DNA of 5,888 nucleotides, from contig DEPX01000225.1 of NCBI GenBank assembly GCA_002358975.1, positions 8,874-14,761 of the forward strand, read 5' to 3'. The DNA comes from Micrococcaceae bacterium UBA3381 (lineage in GTDB: Bacteria; Actinomycetota; Actinomycetes; Actinomycetales; Micrococcaceae). Shown one piece after another: positions 1 to 5,888 of the stretch. Numbering within the stretch: the stretch's first letter is position 1; every line of letters begins with the position of its first letter. Position numbers and translations under genes: made by a program. The notes under the pieces were generated by a model. The model saw nothing but the letters and a program-made list of their open reading frames with translations. It ran no database searches and was not told the origin of the DNA.

Positions 1-1749
1 TTGATAACCTATATGCGTACCGACTCGGTCATCATGTCGTCGCAAGCGATCTCGGCTGCACGCAACCAAGCAACCGAGCTCTACGGCGATGACATGGTAC
101 CCCAGAAGCCGCGCTACTATTCTTCGCGTAATGCTGCTGCCCAGGAAGCCCACGAAGCTATCCGTCCGGCCGGCGACTATTTCCGCACACCGTCACAGGT
201 CAAAAACTCATTAACCGCCGACGAATTCCGGTTATATGAACTGATTTGGAAACGTACGGTAGCTTCGCAAATGGTAGATGCCACCGGGTACACGGCAACG
301 GTAAAAATTGTTGGTACCTCGGCGGAAGATACTCCACGGGTGGCGGAGTTTTCTGCTTCGGGGACGGTCATCACCGTGCCGGGCTTTATGAAGGCTTACG
401 AATCAGACCAAAAAACGGTACCCAAAGAAAAAGCGGACACCCGAGATGACGCTCGACTACCCGATATGACTGAGGGCCAAATATTGGAAGCCCGCGACGT
501 CGAGGCTGATGGCCACGAAACCAGCCCGCCGGCCCGCTATACCGAGGCCTCATTGGTAGCCGAACTTGAAAAACGCGAAATTGGGCGCCCTTCCACGTAT
601 GCTCCGACCATCTCCACGATTGTGGATCGCGGTTATGTTCATAAACGCGGTTCAGCGCTGGTACCGTCGTGGACGGCGTTTTCGGTCATCCGACTCTTAG
701 AAGAACACTTTGGCCGGTACGTGGACTACACATTTACGGCTCGAATGGAAGATGACTTAGACCAGATTGCCGCCGGCGAAATGGACCGTCAAGACTGGTT
801 ATCGGGGTTCTATTTCGGTGCTGCAGAAAGCGCTGAAGGGCTCAAGCATACAGTAGAAAACCTCGGCGATATTGACGCCCGTGCGGTTAACTCCATTCCG
901 GTTGCCGAAGGCATTACCTTACGTGTGGGCAGGTATGGACCATATTTGGAACAAGCAGTCCCAGTTGACGCTGAGGAAGGTACCGATCCGAAACGGACCA
1001 ATGTACCAGAGGAAATGGCCCCGGATGAGCTGACCAGTGCGGTAGCTACTGAAATGATTGAAACCGCTGGTCCTTCAGAGCGCAGTCTGGGTACGGACCC
1101 AGATACCGGTTACGAGCTAGTGGCCAAGGATGGCCGGTACGGGCCATATGTCACCCAGGTCATTCCGGATCTGACCGAAGAGCAAATCCAAGCCCATAAG
1201 GATGCTCAGCCCGATGAATACTACAAAAATGGGCGCAAAAAACCGAAAAAGGCCCCGAAAAAACCAAAACCCAAAACCGGTTCGCTGCTCAGCGGCATGG
1301 AAATTGCCACCATGACACTGGATGATGCGCGCAAAATCCTTTCGCTGCCACGCAGTCTAGGGACCACTGCAGATGGTGAAGAGATCACCGCCCAAAATGG
1401 ACGGTTCGGACCGTATCTGCGCAAGGGCAGCGACTCGAGATCCCTAGAGTCTGAAGAACAACTCTTTACCATCACGCTGGCTGAAGCCGAAGAAATCTAT
1501 TCGCAACCCAAACAACGGCGTGGGCGAGGTCAGGCAAAACCACCGTTGGCGGAATTCGGTAACGACCCGTCATCTGGCAAAAAAGTCGTCATTAAAGACG
1601 GCCGGTTTGGTCCGTATATTACCGACGGCGCCACCAACGTGACCGTACCGCGAGGTACCGCCCCGGAACAGGTAACCGAAGGACAAGCATTTGAAATGCT
1701 TGCCGAAAAACGGGCCAAGGGTCCAACACGGAAAGCGAAGAAGAAATAG
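1..1749 (+). CDS. topA: DNA topoisomerase I (type IA), 3' part; 5' end outside window
   Basis: This is the C-terminal 582 residues of bacterial topoisomerase I, which relaxes negatively supercoiled DNA by cutting one strand and passing the other. The window opens on the active-site motif ITYMRTDS: residue 4 (bases 10-12) is the tyrosine that forms the covalent DNA link and R6 is its conserved partner. The first codon, TTG, is an internal leucine, not a start; the Toprim domain and upstream part are missing from the window. EAHEAIRP (residues 49-56) and the block from P177 to I204, with EKREIGRPSTYAPTI, are type IA core motifs. From about residue 298 there are four C-terminal repeats, each centred on GR(Y/F)GPY. 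A basic linker lies at 409-425 and a lysine-rich tail at about 570-582. There are no cysteine zinc fingers, as is usual for actinobacterial TopA. The TAG stop lies 3 nt before the next gene. The identification is secure. Confidence 0.97.
   Translation: MITYMRTDSVIMSSQAISAARNQATELYGDDMVPQKPRYYSSRNAAAQEAHEAIRPAGDYFRTPSQVKNSLTADEFRLYELIWKRTVASQMVDATGYTATVKIVGTSAEDTPRVAEFSASGTVITVPGFMKAYESDQKTVPKEKADTRDDARLPDMTEGQILEARDVEADGHETSPPARYTEASLVAELEKREIGRPSTYAPTISTIVDRGYVHKRGSALVPSWTAFSVIRLLEEHFGRYVDYTFTARMEDDLDQIAAGEMDRQDWLSGFYFGAAESAEGLKHTVENLGDIDARAVNSIPVAEGITLRVGRYGPYLEQAVPVDAEEGTDPKRTNVPEEMAPDELTSAVATEMIETAGPSERSLGTDPDTGYELVAKDGRYGPYVTQVIPDLTEEQIQAHKDAQPDEYYKNGRKKPKKAPKKPKPKTGSLLSGMEIATMTLDDARKILSLPRSLGTTADGEEITAQNGRFGPYLRKGSDSRSLESEEQLFTITLAEAEEIYSQPKQRRGRGQAKPPLAEFGNDPSSGKKVVIKDGRFGPYITDGATNVTVPRGTAPEQVTEGQAFEMLAEKRAKGPTRKAKKK
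892..1629 (+). repeat. Four topoisomerase C-terminal repeats inside topA
   Basis: Four degenerate protein repeats are encoded here. Their cores are RVGRYGPYLE (residues 308-317), AKDGRYGPYVT (375-385), AQNGRFGPYLR (465-475) and IKDGRFGPYIT (531-541). Units 2 and 3 both open with RSLGT (361 and 451). Each core is followed some 20-50 residues later by a short acidic helix such as DDARKILSLP or AEAEEIYSQP. This matches the Toprim-associated C-terminal repeat family, which in mycobacterial TopA binds DNA and supports strand passage. The basic linker at residues 409-425 separates units 2 and 3. The DNA-level similarity between units is only partial, so these are old, diverged repeats rather than a recent duplication. 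Confidence 0.88.
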
Positions 1750-1752
1750 ACC

Positions 1753-2790
1753 ATGCGTCTGGGAGTGCTGGATATCGGCTCAAATACCATCCACCTATTG
1801 CTGGTGGATGCGTTTCCTGGTGCGCGCCCAAGCGCATATGCCGATCACAAACGTGCCATGTCATTAATTCGGCATCTCGACGACGACGGCGCCATCACCG
1901 AACAAGGCCAACAAAATTTGGTGGAGTTTATTAACGGCGCCGTTGCCTTTGCCAAAGCTAACGGGGCCGTGGACATGATTAGTTTCTGTACCTCAGCCAT
2001 CCGAGATGCGGCTAACGGACCAGCAGTGCTAGACCGTATCGGCAAAGAAACCGGCGTCTATTTGACGGTGCTATCGGGAGATCAGGAAGCGGCCATGACC
2101 TATTTCGCGGTGCGGCGCTGGCACGGTTGGCACGTGGAGAACCTGCTGAACTTTGATATCGGTGGCGGCTCATTCGAAATGTCATTTGGCACCGATGAGC
2201 TACCCAATAAGGCGGTCTCGGTGCCGTTAGGTGCCCAGCGGCTCACCAAAGAGTACTTTGAAGACACCGATCCGCCAACAACCAAACAGATCACACAGGT
2301 CAACGACTATATCCACTCAGTGCTCAAAGACTATCGGCGCCAATTTCCCAAAAAATTGCCCGAAAATACAGTCGTTACCGGGACATCGAAAACGTTTCGG
2401 TCCTTGGCCAGACTAGCTGGCGCAGCACCATCCACTGATGGAATGTTTGTGCCACGCAAGCTACGCCGCAAAGACCTTGCCATGTGGAATCAAACTATGA
2501 CTGTCATGACTGAGACCCAGCGGGCTCAGTTACCGGGAGTTTCGGATCTACGTGCACGCCAGGTGTTAGCCGGTGGGTTAGTCGCCCAGGCCGCCATGGA
2601 AGTGTTCAAGGTCAAACGTCTCAAGATTTGTCCTTGGGCGTTGCGCGAAGGCCTCATTTTGGGTCGCCTGGATGCGCTGCGCTTACAAGGTCGAGTAGAA
2701 GATACCGCCGACGCCGGTTGGGTCCGCGGCGTCGATTTGACCTCAGATGATCGGCGTCCCGGATTCTCGCTAGGAGTCAGTGGTGGCTAG
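1753..2790 (+). CDS. Ppx/GppA family phosphatase (exopolyphosphatase-like)
   Basis: A 345-residue protein of the Ppx/GppA branch of the ASKHA (actin/hexokinase-fold) superfamily. These cytosolic enzymes release phosphate from inorganic polyphosphate, or convert pppGpp to ppGpp. The N-terminal phosphate loop GVLDIGSNTIHLLLVD is at residues 4-19. CTSAIRDAAN (79-88) and SGDQEA with its conserved glutamate E112 follow, and the second phosphate loop DIGGGSFE is at 135-142. VVTGTSKTFRSLARLAG is at 207-223, and the second domain ends with PWALREGLILGRL at about 294-306. It lacks the extra HD-like C-terminal domains of the long E. coli enzymes, which fits the short actinobacterial form. About 40 poorly conserved residues trail the core. 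The ATG lies 3 nt after the topA stop with only a purine-rich leader (around 1737-1743) and no strong Shine-Dalgarno, so re-initiation after topA is plausible. Family motifs do not decide between polyphosphate and pppGpp as substrate. Confidence 0.93.
   Translation: MRLGVLDIGSNTIHLLLVDAFPGARPSAYADHKRAMSLIRHLDDDGAITEQGQQNLVEFINGAVAFAKANGAVDMISFCTSAIRDAANGPAVLDRIGKETGVYLTVLSGDQEAAMTYFAVRRWHGWHVENLLNFDIGGGSFEMSFGTDELPNKAVSVPLGAQRLTKEYFEDTDPPTTKQITQVNDYIHSVLKDYRRQFPKKLPENTVVTGTSKTFRSLARLAGAAPSTDGMFVPRKLRRKDLAMWNQTMTVMTETQRAQLPGVSDLRARQVLAGGLVAQAAMEVFKVKRLKICPWALREGLILGRLDALRLQGRVEDTADAGWVRGVDLTSDDRRPGFSLGVSGG
2772..2776 (+). promoter_or_regulatory. Ribosome binding site AGGAG for the TIM-barrel gene
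   Basis: AGGAG lies inside the last codons of the ppx-like gene. It is 3 nt from the GTG at 2780 and 6 nt from the GTG at 2783. The second spacing is closer to the usual optimum, so translation may actually begin at 2783. Its place within the upstream coding sequence suggests translational coupling. Confidence 0.65.
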
Positions 2791-3595
2791 ACCCGAAATC
2801 CCGGTGACCTTATCGTCGTCATCAATCTTTTCTCTTCCACCACAACACGTATTCGCCATAGCCGAAGATATTGGTTTCGACGGCGTAGAAATCATGGTCA
2901 CCCAAAATCGGTGGACACATCATCCGACCAAACTCGATGAGCTATCCCAACGGCATTCCATGCCCATCCACGCCGTGCATGCCCCGACACTACTGTTCAC
3001 CCAACAAGTATGGGGCTCTGCGTGGACGAAAGTGGCACGGGCTGCCGATTTGGCCCGTGAATTGGGAGCTGAAATCGTTGTGGTTCACCCACCATTTCGA
3101 TGGCAAGGTGCCTATGCCTACGAGTTTGCTACCGGTATCCGTGACATCATGGAGGCCACCGGCGTCACCATCGCCGTAGAAAACATGTATCCGTGGCGGG
3201 TATCGGGCCGCGAGATCAAAATGTATTTGCCCCACCACGATCCGATACCTCAAGATTACGACCACATCACCTGGGATTTTTCTCATGCTGCGACCGCAAA
3301 AATTGATTCCCTTGCCGCAATCAAGTTAATGGGTTCCCGATTGGCCCATGTACATCTGACCGATGGGTCAGGTTCGGGAGCAGATGAACACTTACTGCCC
3401 GGTTACGGCCACCAACGGGTTGTCGAATCTCTGCATCATATTGCCGCTAGTGACTACGATGGTGCCGTTTGTGTCGAAGTCTCCACCCGGGGTCAAAAGT
3501 ACCCGGGTCACCGCGAAGAAATGTTGAACGAAGCCCTAGAATTCGCGCGGCGACACCTTGCCCGCAACCCCGACGCCCAAGGAGAAAAATATTAA
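2780..3595 (+). CDS. Sugar phosphate isomerase/epimerase-like TIM-barrel protein
   Basis: A 271-residue protein of the xylose isomerase-like TIM-barrel superfamily (AP endonuclease family 2 fold), cytosolic and of unassigned substrate. Strand ends carry a likely divalent-metal site: H64 and H67 (IHAVHAP), H103 (VVVHPP), E134 (AVENMYPW), D166 and H169 (WDFSH), H190 and H192 (AHVHLTDG) and E233 (VCVEVS). The early GFDGVEIMV (32-40) is the typical second-strand signature. The length suits the family. Two adjacent GTG codons (2780 and 2783) compete as start; the first is listed, but AGGAG spacing favours the second. The gene overlaps the end of the ppx-like gene by 8-11 nt and its TAA stop shares one base with the proC ATG, so it sits within a tight operon. 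Proteins of this type lie between ppx and proC in other actinobacteria, including, as I recall, Mycobacterium tuberculosis (Rv0498 region). The reaction cannot be named from sequence; endonuclease IV activity is possible but less likely. Confidence 0.88.
   Translation: MVARPEIPVTLSSSSIFSLPPQHVFAIAEDIGFDGVEIMVTQNRWTHHPTKLDELSQRHSMPIHAVHAPTLLFTQQVWGSAWTKVARAADLARELGAEIVVVHPPFRWQGAYAYEFATGIRDIMEATGVTIAVENMYPWRVSGREIKMYLPHHDPIPQDYDHITWDFSHAATAKIDSLAAIKLMGSRLAHVHLTDGSGSGADEHLLPGYGHQRVVESLHHIAASDYDGAVCVEVSTRGQKYPGHREEMLNEALEFARRHLARNPDAQGEKY
3579..3584 (+). promoter_or_regulatory. Ribosome binding site AAGGAG for proC
   Basis: AAGGAG lies in the last codons of the upstream gene, 10 nt before the ATG at 3595. 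This is slightly longer than the usual spacing. It supports the ATG at 3595, which overlaps the preceding stop as TAATG, and counts against the far-upstream in-frame ATG at 3469. Confidence 0.75.
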
Positions 3596-4410
3596 TGCGC
3601 ATCTGCTTTATCGGTTTGGGACACCTGAACTCGGCGATTTTAGCGGGCCTGTTAGCCTCTGGTTACGACCGTGACAACATTATCGCCACCACCCAAACGC
3701 AAACCTCGGCGAGCCAACGCAATACCGAATTCGGGATCGAAGTGTTGTCCGTGGAGACCCAGCTGGCTGCTAACGCTCAAGCTGTTGCTGAGGCCGATAT
3801 TGTAATCCTGGGTGTGAAACCACCCCACATCATTGAAACGGCACGAAACATCGCAGATGCGCTACCAAAAAACGCTACCGTCGTCTCGGTGGCTGCAGGG
3901 ATCACCCTGGCGAACCTAACGGCAGCCCTACCGCAGAAGCAACCGATTATTCGTACCATGCCAAACGTGGCATTGACCGTGGGCAAAGGTGTAGTGGCCA
4001 TGGCACGGGGCACCACCGTGACCGCTGACCAAGTGGAAAGCGTTGACCAAGTATTTGCCGGTTCAGGCACAGTGATACATGTGCCAGAAGACCAACTTAA
4101 CGCCGTCACGGCTATAGCAGGTTCAGGGCCCGGCTATGTGTTCCGCTTCGTCAACGCCCTAGCCCAGGCCGGAACAACCTTAGGCATAGACCCTGCTACC
4201 GCAAAAGAACTTGCCCGACTGACCCTCGTGGGTGCCGGAACTATGCTTGAAACCCCCGGTGCGGATCCGACAGCTCTGGAAGATTCGATTGCCACCCCCG
4301 GTGGCGTGACCGAAGCTGCACTGCAATCCTTGGATGCGGCCGGGTTCGATCAACTCGTAGCCGATGCAGTTAAAGCTAACGTGGCGCGTTCCGAAGAACT
4401 GGGGTCCTAA
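3595..4410 (+). CDS. proC: Pyrroline-5-carboxylate reductase
   Basis: A 271-residue ProC, which catalyses the last step of proline biosynthesis, NAD(P)H-dependent reduction of pyrroline-5-carboxylate to proline. The N-terminal Rossmann fold starts MRICFIGLGHLNSAI with G7 and G9 of the dinucleotide loop. GVKPP (73-77), VVSVAAGITL (strand and helix near residue 100) and RTMPN (120-124) follow. The dimerisation/active-site domain has GSGPGY (176-181) and TPGGVTEAAL (234-243), which fits the P5CR signature; T239 matches the catalytic-region threonine. The start is ATG 3595 because homology begins exactly there, AAGGAG precedes it, and it overlaps the preceding stop. The in-frame upstream ATG at 3469 would add 42 residues lying in another gene. 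Odd points are GHLN in place of the common GNMG/A, no arginine after the second strand (TTQTQTSA), MPNVA for MPNTP, and GPGY for GPAY. It may be a diverged but working enzyme. The stop overlaps that of the convergent gene. Confidence 0.93.
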   Translation: MRICFIGLGHLNSAILAGLLASGYDRDNIIATTQTQTSASQRNTEFGIEVLSVETQLAANAQAVAEADIVILGVKPPHIIETARNIADALPKNATVVSVAAGITLANLTAALPQKQPIIRTMPNVALTVGKGVVAMARGTTVTADQVESVDQVFAGSGTVIHVPEDQLNAVTAIAGSGPGYVFRFVNALAQAGTTLGIDPATAKELARLTLVGAGTMLETPGADPTALEDSIATPGGVTEAALQSLDAAGFDQLVADAVKANVARSEELGS

Positions 4411-5816
4411 AAACCGGCTTCGGTTAGTGCAGATTGTGCCGCGTTATAGCCTGCCATCCCGTGGGCTCCAGCACCCGGGGGAGTGGCGGCGGAACACAAA
4501 TAAGTACCCGGTACACCCAACCAATACGGGTTTATGGCCGTTCGTGGTCGAAAAACCAATTGGGTAAAAGCATTCGAACCCGTAGCAATGTCGCCGCCGA
4601 CAAAATTCGGGTTCTCGGCTTGCAAATCCAAAGCGGTACGTGATGTTTGGGCAACGATGCGATCTCGAACCCCGGGGGCAAACCGCTCGATCTGTTGCAA
4701 AATAACTTCAGCCACGTCATAGGGGTACCCGCCAGGTACATGCGCGTAAGCCTCAACAGGATGGATACTGCCGCTTCTCCGCGAGGGGTCAGCCATGGAC
4801 TGTTGGCCGACCAAAACAAATGGGTTACGAGGCATGATGCCCCGGGTGATCTGGCGTTCCACAAAAGCAATTTCGGGCAGCGAGCCACCAACGTGTACTG
4901 TTCCGGCACGCCGCGCGGGGGCATAAGTCCAGGGGATGCCGCCTTCAACGGCAAGGCTGAGCGTTGCTGCGGCCGGGCCATGCTGAAAGCGTTGTAGCTG
5001 GTGGGCAATAGAACTCGGTATGCCAGACCCCAGAATATCTACAGCGGCGCTCGGGGCTGTATTGAACATGACAATGTCGGTCTTTGGCAATTGTTCCATT
5101 GAGGTAATGTGCGCCCCGGTAACCAGGGTGCCACCGTGTGCTTCTAGGGCTCGTAGCATGGCGGAGACAATCGTTTGTGAGCCGCCCACGGCCACCGGCC
5201 AACCGTATGTGTGGCCCGCGGTGGTCAGGGCAACCCCGATAGCCGCCGAACCAAAGGATCCTAGCGGACGAAAAGCATGAGCCGCCACACCGGCAAAGAG
5301 TGCTTTAGCGGCATCGGTGCCCAACATTGCGGCCAACACATTGGCTGGTAACCCAGCGCGTAGACCGAAGTTAGCAAACTGTAGTGGTGCCTCTGGAACG
5401 TGCAACATCGGTTGTAAAAAATCGCGCGAGCTTGCCGGAAATTGTTTGGCTAATGAACCAAATACTCGCTGCCACGACGCATCACCTAGATGCTGGGCTG
5501 TATCGGCCACAGATCGGTGAGCTGCTGCTCCATATCCATCGTCCAACGGATGTGCATACTGGATTTTGGGCCATGCCCACTGCAAACCGTAATCATCTAA
5601 CTTGACCGCATGGGAAAACGCCGTATCGAGAGCTAACGGATGAAACCCCGAACACAGATCATGCAATAATCCCGGCAGGGTCATCTCACCAGACCGTGCC
5701 CCGCCACCGGGAGTATCGGCGGCTTCATAGACGGTCACGTCAACGCCAGCTTGAGCCAGCGTTAGGGCAGCCGCTAGACCATTGGGACCAGAACCCACCA
5801 CATTTGCCGTTACCAT
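4407..5816 (-). CDS. FAD-dependent oxidoreductase, PYROXD2/phytoene desaturase-like
   Basis: A 469-residue flavoprotein of the COG1233 class, which includes phytoene desaturases, carotenoid isomerases and PYROXD2. The N-terminal FAD-binding fold shows VVGSGPNGLAAAL with G8, G10 and G13, and E31 ends the second strand (VTVYEA) where it would bind the adenosine ribose. PGGGARS (36-42) and HDLCSGFHP (52-60) are typical of the PYROXD2-like subgroup. A second FAD-contacting stretch with GGSQTIVSAMLRALEAHGG lies near 211-229. The C-terminal block GTYLCSAATPPGAGAHGMAG (437-456) is the usual closing flavin motif. There is no signal peptide or membrane segment. The ATG at 5816 is preferred because GGAAGG lies 7 nt upstream and homology begins there; a GTG at 5843 would add nine residues with no ribosome site. 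No carotenoid genes are nearby, so the substrate is unknown. It appears to be a single transcription unit reading toward proC. Confidence 0.9.
   Translation of the reverse strand: MVTANVVGSGPNGLAAALTLAQAGVDVTVYEAADTPGGGARSGEMTLPGLLHDLCSGFHPLALDTAFSHAVKLDDYGLQWAWPKIQYAHPLDDGYGAAAHRSVADTAQHLGDASWQRVFGSLAKQFPASSRDFLQPMLHVPEAPLQFANFGLRAGLPANVLAAMLGTDAAKALFAGVAAHAFRPLGSFGSAAIGVALTTAGHTYGWPVAVGGSQTIVSAMLRALEAHGGTLVTGAHITSMEQLPKTDIVMFNTAPSAAVDILGSGIPSSIAHQLQRFQHGPAAATLSLAVEGGIPWTYAPARRAGTVHVGGSLPEIAFVERQITRGIMPRNPFVLVGQQSMADPSRRSGSIHPVEAYAHVPGGYPYDVAEVILQQIERFAPGVRDRIVAQTSRTALDLQAENPNFVGGDIATGSNAFTQLVFRPRTAINPYWLGVPGTYLCSAATPPGAGAHGMAGYNAAQSALTEAGF
4412..4425 (-). terminator. Possible weak intrinsic terminator at the end of the FAD oxidoreductase gene
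   Basis: Read on the minus strand, AACCG-AAGC-CGGTT forms a 5 bp stem with a 4 nt loop, and the stem's final T residues run into a TTTTT stretch before the TAG stop. It lies inside the last codons of the gene. The stem is short with only three G-C pairs, so it would be a weak terminator at best and could be chance. On the plus strand the same hairpin follows the proC stop but has no T-run. Confidence 0.3.
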
Positions 5817-5823
5817 GCGCCCA

Positions 5824-5829
5824 CCTTCC
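5824..5829 (-). promoter_or_regulatory. Ribosome binding site GGAAGG for the FAD oxidoreductase
   Basis: On the minus strand, GGAAGG is followed after 7 nt by the ATG at 5816. Spacing and sequence suit a Shine-Dalgarno element. No equivalent precedes the in-frame GTG at 5843, so this site decides the start. Confidence 0.65.
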
Positions 5830-5888
5830 CATTTGACACCCACTGTAACGCGGTGGCGGCTGGTTTTTTAGATCCGTTTGGCAAATTC

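Noticed and set aside
1725..1760. Terminator or promoter between topA and the ppx-like gene
   Set aside because: The gap is only 3 nt, there is no inverted repeat with a T-run, and the sequence is simply the lysine codons of the TopA tail.
2990..3286. 98-codon minus-strand open frame opposite the TIM-barrel gene
   Set aside because: It lies fully inside a conserved gene and shows no domain or initiation signal of its own.
3469..3594. Upstream extension of proC to an in-frame ATG at 3469
   Set aside because: The extra 42 residues are arginine/proline-rich, lie wholly within the TIM-barrel gene and do not resemble ProC. The ATG at 3595 has a ribosome site and starts exactly at the Rossmann fold.
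3777..4109. 110-codon minus-strand open frame opposite proC
   Set aside because: It is a shadow of proC, with low-complexity alanine/threonine/valine content and no recognisable motif.
4647..4997. 116-codon plus-strand open frame opposite the oxidoreductase gene
   Set aside because: It is antisense to a conserved flavin-binding protein, has no family motif and no convincing ribosome site.
4532..5008. 158-codon minus-strand open frame inside the oxidoreductase gene
   Set aside because: It is another frame of a well-supported gene on the same strand, with no recognisable domain and composition that follows from the real coding frame.
5837..5870. T-run at 5864-5869 as a possible plus-strand terminator, or promoter elements for the minus-strand gene
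   Set aside because: Only 4 bp stems can be formed before the T-run. On the minus strand, TTGCCA near 5884-5879 has no -10-like hexamer at proper spacing, and TCTAAA near 5872-5867 would need a -35 box at or beyond the window edge.

Overview
The window looks like an ordinary chromosomal stretch of a high-GC Gram-positive bacterium (Actinomycetota) whose base composition is only moderately GC-rich by eye. I infer a Micrococcales relative, but only from protein flavour. The evidence is a topoisomerase I whose C-terminus is made of Toprim-associated repeats plus lysine-rich tracts instead of zinc fingers, and the set of a short Ppx/GppA phosphatase, a sugar phosphate isomerase-like TIM barrel and ProC, which recurs in actinobacteria. 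I cannot name a species.

Positions 1-4410 hold four plus-strand genes packed head to tail. They are the 3' part of topA (its 5' end lies outside the window), a Ppx/GppA family phosphatase, a xylose isomerase-like TIM-barrel protein, and proC (pyrroline-5-carboxylate reductase, proline biosynthesis). The gaps are 3 nt, then an 8-11 nt overlap, then a 1 nt overlap (TAATG), so the block is probably co-transcribed and at least partly translationally coupled. No promoter or terminator is visible between the genes.

Positions 4407-5816 hold one minus-strand gene, a PYROXD2/phytoene desaturase-like FAD-dependent oxidoreductase. It converges on proC so closely that the two stop codons overlap. A weak hairpin with a T-run lies in its last codons. 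The remaining 72 bases to the right edge are its leader; a Shine-Dalgarno sequence there favours the internal ATG over the upstream GTG.

Together the genes cover DNA topology, polyphosphate or (p)ppGpp turnover, an unassigned metal-dependent sugar-type enzyme, proline synthesis and an unassigned flavin oxidoreductase. I found no RNA genes, mobile elements, CRISPR arrays or defence-like cassette. The points most worth a second look are the unassigned TIM-barrel enzyme between ppx and proC, the atypical residues in ProC, and the overlapping convergent 3' ends. I do not see a clearly new biological system here.
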